NCBI GenBank assembly: GCA_947172415.1
Contig: OX359202.1
Span: 5,318,899-5,382,898, forward strand
Length of the DNA: 64,000 bases
Direction of reading: 5' to 3'
DNA from: Chondrosia reniformis
Lineage: Eukaryota > Porifera > Demospongiae > Chondrillida > Chondrillidae
Part shown: positions 58,801 to 64,000 of the stretch, in pieces
How the letters are laid out: each line of letters opens with the position of its first letter
How positions within the stretch are numbered: the stretch's first letter is position 1
Notes under the pieces: generated by a model
Databases searched by the model: none
What the model was told of the DNA's origin: nothing
Seen by the model: only the letters and a program-made list of their open reading frames with translations
Made by a program: the position numbers and the translations under genes

Positions 58801-61800
58801 GGAGAGATATGAAGCTAAATCTTTGTGTAGGCATTCACAGACATCTATAGAACATGTCCAATGGGTGTTTGAAATTTTGATGAAAGTTAAAATTTGCCCT
58901 ATCTATCACCATACATTAACTTTGTATACCAGAATTTAATATACATTGCGGGCTGTCACTCCATCAAATGGAGAGATATTAAGCTATCTCTTTGTGTAAG
59001 CATTCACAGACATCTATAGAACATGTCCAATGGGTTTTTGAAATTTTGATGAAACTTAAAATTTGCCCTATCTCTCACCATACATTAACTTTGTATACCA
59101 GAATTTAATATACATTGAGGGCTGTCACTCTATCAAATGGATGGATATTAAGCTAAATCTTTGTGTAAGCATTCACAGACATCTATAGAACATGTCCAAT
59201 GGGTTTTTGAAATTTTTACGAAACTTAAAATTTGCCCTATCTCTCACCATACATTAACTTTGTATACCAGAATTTAATGTACATTTAGGGCTGTCACTCT
59301 ATCAAATGGATGGATATTAAGCTAAATCTTTGTGTAAGCATTCACAGACATCTATAGAACATGTCCAATGGGTTTTTGAAATTTTTACGAAACTTAAAAT
59401 TTGCCCTATCTCTCACCATACATTAACTTTGTATACCAGAATTTAATGTACATTTAGGGCTGTCACTCTATCAAATGGATGGATATTAAGCTAAATCTTT
59501 GTGTAAGCATTCACAGACATCTATAGAACATGTCCAATGGGTTTTTGAAATTTTGATGAAAGTTAAAATTTGCCCTATCTCTCACCATACATTAAGTTGG
59601 TATACCAGAATTTAATGTACATTGAGGGCTGTCACTCTATCAAATGGATGGATATTAAGCTAAATCTTTGTGTAAGCATTCACAGACATCTATAGAACAT
59701 GTCCAATGGGTTTTTGAAATTTTGATGAAAGTTAAAATTTGCCCTATCTCTCGCCATACATTAAGTTGGTATACCAAAATTTAATGTACATTGAGGGCTG
59801 TAACTCTGTCAAATGGAAAGATATTAAGCTATCTCTTTGTGTAAGCATTCACAGACATCTATAGAACATGTCCAATGGGTTTTTGAAATTTTGATGAAAC
59901 TTATATAAAATTTGCTCTATCTCTCACCATACATTAACTTTGTATACCAGAATTTAATGTACATTGAGGGCTGTCACTCTATCAAATGGAGAGATATTAA
60001 ACTAAATCTTTGTGTAGGTATTCACAGACATCTCTAGAACATGTCCAATGGGTTTTTGAAATTTTGATGAAACTTATATAAAATTTGCTCTATCTCTCAC
60101 CATACATTAACTTTGTATACCAGAATTTAATATACATTGAGGGCTGTCACTCCATCAAATGGAGTGATATTAAGCTAAATCTTTGTGTAGGCATTCACAG
60201 ACATCTATAAAGCATGCCCAATGTGTTTTTGAAATTTTGAAGTAAGTCAATATTTGCCCTATCTCTCACCATACTTTAAGTTGGTATACCAGAATTTAAT
60301 GTACATTTAGGGTTGTCACTCTATCAAATGGAGAGATATATATTAAGCTAAATCTTTGTGTAGGCATTCACAGACATCTATAGAACATGTCCAATGGGTG
60401 TTTGAAATTTTGATGAAACTTAAAATTTGCTCTATCTCTCACCATACATTAACTTTGTATACCAGAATTTAATATACATTGAGGGCTGTCACTCCATCAA
60501 ATGGAGTGATATTAAGCTAAATCTTTGTGTAAGCATTCACAGACATCTATAAAGCATGCCCAATGTGTTTTTGAAATTTTGAAGTAAGTCAATATTTGCC
60601 CTATCTCTCACCATACTTTAAGTTGGTATACCAGAATTTAATGTACATTTAGGGTTGTCACTCTATCAAATGGAGAGATATATATTAAGCTAAATCTTTG
60701 TGTAAGCATTCACAGACATCTATATATAGAACATGTCCAATGGGTTTTTGAAATTTTGATGAAAGTTAAAATTTGCCCTATCTCTCACCATACATTAAGT
60801 TGGTATACCAGAATTTAATGTACATTGAGGGCTGTCACTCTATCAAATTGATTGATATTAAGCTAAATCTTTGTGTAAGCATTCACAGACATCTATAGAA
60901 CATGTCCAATGGGTTTTTGAAATTTTGATGAAAGTTAAAATTTGCCCTATCAAATTGATTGATATTAAGCTAAATCCCATCCATACATTAAGTTGGTATA
61001 CCAGAATTTAATGTACATTTAGGGCTGTAACTCTGTCAAATGGAAAGATATGAAGCCAATACTTGGTGTGAGCATTCACCGACATCTATAAAGCATGCAC
61101 AATGAGTTTTTGAAATTTTGAAGTAAGTCAATATTTGCCCTATCTCTCGCCATACATTAAGTTGGTATACCAAAATTTAATGTACATTGAGGGCTGTAAC
61201 TCTGTCAAATGGAAAGATATTAAGCTATCTCTTTGTGTAAGCATTCACAGACATCTATAGAACATGTCCAATGGGTTTTTGAAATTTTGATGAAACTTAT
61301 ATAAAATTTGCTCTATCTCTCACCATACATTAACTTTGTATACCAGAATTTAATGTACATTGAGGGCTGTCACTCTATCAAATGGAGAGATATTAAACTA
61401 AATCTTTGTGTAGGTATTCACAGACATCTATAGAACATGTCCAATGGGTTTTTGAAATTTTGATGAAAGTTAAAATTTGCCCTATCTCTCACCATACATT
61501 AAGTTGGTATACCAGAATTTAATGTACATTGAGGGCTGTCACTCTATCAAATGGATGGATATTAAGCTAAATCTTTGTGTAAGCATTCACAGACATCTAT
61601 AGAACATGTCCAATGGGTTTTTGAAATTTTGATGAAAGTTAAAATTTGCCCTATCTCTCACCATACATTAAGTTGGTATACCAGAATTTAATGTACATTT
61701 AGGGCTGTAACTCTGTCAAATGGAAAGATATGAAGCCAATACTTGGTGTGAGCATTCACCGACATCTATAAAGCATGCACAATGAGTTTTTGAAATTTTG

Positions 61801-64000
61801 AAGTAAGTCAATATTTGCCCTATCTCTCGCCATACATTAAGTTGGTATACCAAAATTTAATGTACATTGAGGGCTGTAACTCTGTCAAATGGAAAGATAT
61901 TAAGCTATCTCTTTGTGTAAGCATTCACAGACATCTATAGAACATGTCCAATGGGTTTTTGAAATTTTGATGAAAGTTAAAATTTGCCCTATCTCTCACC
62001 ATACATTAAGTTGGTATACCAGAATTTAATGTACATTTAGGGCTGTAACTCTGTCAAATGGAAAGATATGAAGCCAATACTTGGTGTGAGCATTCACCGA
62101 CATCTATAAAGCATGCCTAATGAGTTTTTGAAATTTTGAAGTAAATCAATATTTGCCCTATCTCTCACCATACATTAAGTTGGTATACCAGAATTTAATG
62201 TACATTTAGGGCTGTAACTCTGTCAAATGGAAAGATATGAAGCTACTACTTGGTGGGAGTATTCATAGACATCTATAAAGCATGCCCAATAAATTTTTGA
62301 AATTTTGAAGTAAGTCAATATTAATATTTGCCCTATATCTCACCATTCATTAAGTTGGTATACCAGAATTTAATGTACATTTAGGGCTGTAACTCTATCA
62401 AATGGAGAGATATGAAGCTAAATCTTTGTGTAAACATTCACAGACATCTAGAGAACATGTCCAATGGGTGTTTGAAATTTTGATGAAACTTATATAAAAT
62501 TTGCTCTATCTCTCACCATACATTAACTTTGTATACCAGAATTTAATGTACATTGAGGGCTGTCACTCTATCAAATGGAGAGATATGAAGCTAAATCTTT
62601 GTGTAAACATTCACAGACATCTATAGAACATGTCCAATGGGTTTTTGAAATTTTGATGAAAGTTAAAATTTGCCCTATCTCTCACCATACATTAAGTTGG
62701 TATACCAGAATTTAATGTACATTTAGGGCTGTAACTCTGTCAAATGGAAAGATATGAAGCCAATACTTGGTGTGAGCATTCACCGACATCTATAAAGCAT
62801 GCCCAATGAGTTTTTGAAATTTTGAAGTAAATCAATATTTGCCCTATCTCTCACCATACATTAAGTTGGTATACCAGAATTTAATGTACATTTAGGGCTG
62901 TAACTCTATCAAATGGAGAGATATGAAGCTAAATCTTTGTGTAAACATTCACAGACATCTAGAAAACATGTCCAATGGGTTTTTGAAATTTTGATGAAAC
63001 TTATATAAAATTTGCTCTATCTCTCACCATACATTAACTTTGTATACCAGAATTTAATGTACATTGAGGGCTGTCACTCTATCAAATGGAGAGATATGAA
63101 GCTAAATCTTTGTGTAAACATTCACAGACATCTATAGAACATGTCCAATGGGTTTTTGAAATTTTGATGAAACTTATATATAATTTGCCCTATCTCTCAC
63201 AATACATTAACTTTGTATACCAGAATTTAATATACATTGGGGCTAGGGTTGTCACTCTATCAAATGGAGAGATATGAAGCTATCTCTTTATATAAGCATT
63301 CACAGACATCTATAGAACATGTCCAATGGGTGTTTGAAATTTTGATGAAGCTTAAAATTTGCCCTATCTCTCACAATACATTAACTTTGTATACCAGAAT
63401 TTAATGTACATTGAGGGCTGTCACTCTATCAAATGGAGAGATATTAAACTAAATCTTTGTGTAGGTATTCACAGACATCTATAGAACATGTCCAATGGGT
63501 TTTTGAAATTTTGATGAAACTTATATAAAATTTGCCCTATCTCTCACAATACATTAACTTAGTATACCAGAATTTAATATACATTGAGGGTTGTCACTCT
63601 ATCAAATGGAGAGATATGAAGCTATCTCTTTGTGTAAGCATTCACAGACATCTATAGAACATGTCCAATGGGTTTTTGAAATTTTGACGAAACTTAAAAT
63701 TTGCCCTATCTCTCACCATACATTAACTTTGTATACCAGAATTTAATATACATTGAGGGCTGTCACTCCATCAAATGGAGAGATATTAAGCTATCTCTTT
63801 GTGTAAGCATTCACAGACATCTATAGAACATGTCCAATGGGTTTTTGAAATTTTGACGAAACTTAAAATTTGCCCTATCTCTCACCATACATTAACTTTG
63901 TATACCAGAATTTAATGTACATTGAGGGCTGTCACTCTATCAAATGGATGGATATTAAGCTAAATCTTTGTGTAAGCATTCACAGACATCTATAGAACAT
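55881..64000. repeat. Satellite array, about 169-173 bp monomers, higher-order structure
   Basis: About 48 head-to-tail monomers run to the window edge. Markers repeat in every unit: GCCCTATCTCTCACCATACA, GTATACCAGAATTTAATGTA, GGGCTGT[CA]ACTCT, ATTCACAGACATCTATA and TTTTTGAAATTTTGA. Spacings such as 59234, 59403, 59572 give 169 bp; a four-base ATAT insertion gives about 173. Two main subfamilies alternate: one with AGAACATGTCCAATGGG and TTTGTATACC, one with AAAGCATGCCCAATGAG and TTGGTATACC plus GAAGTAAGTCAATATT. The first unit (about 55890) is degenerate, as expected at an array edge. No coding content. Confidence 0.97.

Noticed and set aside
55881-64000. CRISPR-like array
   Set aside because: Repeats are about 170 bp, head to tail, without unique spacers, in a eukaryotic genome: a satellite.
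1-64000. tRNA, rRNA and other structured RNA genes
   Set aside because: None could be recognised on either strand by reading; a covariance-model scan was not possible here.

Overview
This is a eukaryotic, AT-rich and intron-rich window. All conserved genes are animal-type: CRM1/exportin-1, TARBP1, glia maturation factor, two cornichons, dephospho-CoA kinase DCAKD and the ciliary protein FAM161. Compact spacing, some very short introns, and large intronless beta-helix/multi-membrane proteins suggest an early-branching animal, most likely a demosponge. The species assignment is inference; the gene identities come from conserved peptides read from the sequence.

Layout. 423-5144 (-): secreted protein with a CBM9-like carbohydrate-binding fold, 8 exons. 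5751-16583 (-): TARBP1, with a SpoU methyltransferase C-terminus. 16644-19382 (+): glia maturation factor, its start codon 60 bp from that of TARBP1. 20797-21886 (-): a CNIH1/2/3-type cornichon. 21953-23671 (-): DCAKD, ending 66 bp before the cornichon start. 23879-24256 (+): an unrecognised divergent ORF. 24.3-27.8 kb: repeats only. 27795-39690 (-): XPO1 with many introns full of micro-, mini- and MITE-type repeats. 40038-42238 (-): FAM161. 42316-43533 (+): a CNIH4-type cornichon, divergent from FAM161 at 77 bp.

43.1-54.35 kb is a tandem segmental duplication. Each copy carries the 3' end of CNIH4 and one intronless gene of about 1285 codons on the minus strand: signal peptide, GGA/FxxN beta-helix ectodomain, Cys-rich juxtamembrane segment and about ten membrane segments. 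Copy 1 also holds about 0.5 kb absent from copy 2, which contains a possible three-exon mini-gene.

55.88-64.0 kb, running off the window, is a satellite array of about 169-173 bp monomers (about 48 copies). It has at least two monomer subfamilies and shared blocks at about 680 bp and about 2050 bp, pointing to a four-monomer higher-order unit. Nucleosome-sized monomers with higher-order structure make it a candidate (peri)centromeric or heterochromatic satellite.

The conserved genes are housekeeping genes (tRNA methylation, nuclear export, ER export, CoA synthesis, actin branching, cilia) and share no obvious pathway. Three head-to-head pairs with start codons 60-207 bp apart suggest shared promoters. 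The least explained parts are the duplicated beta-helix membrane proteins, the mini-gene in copy 1 and the satellite.
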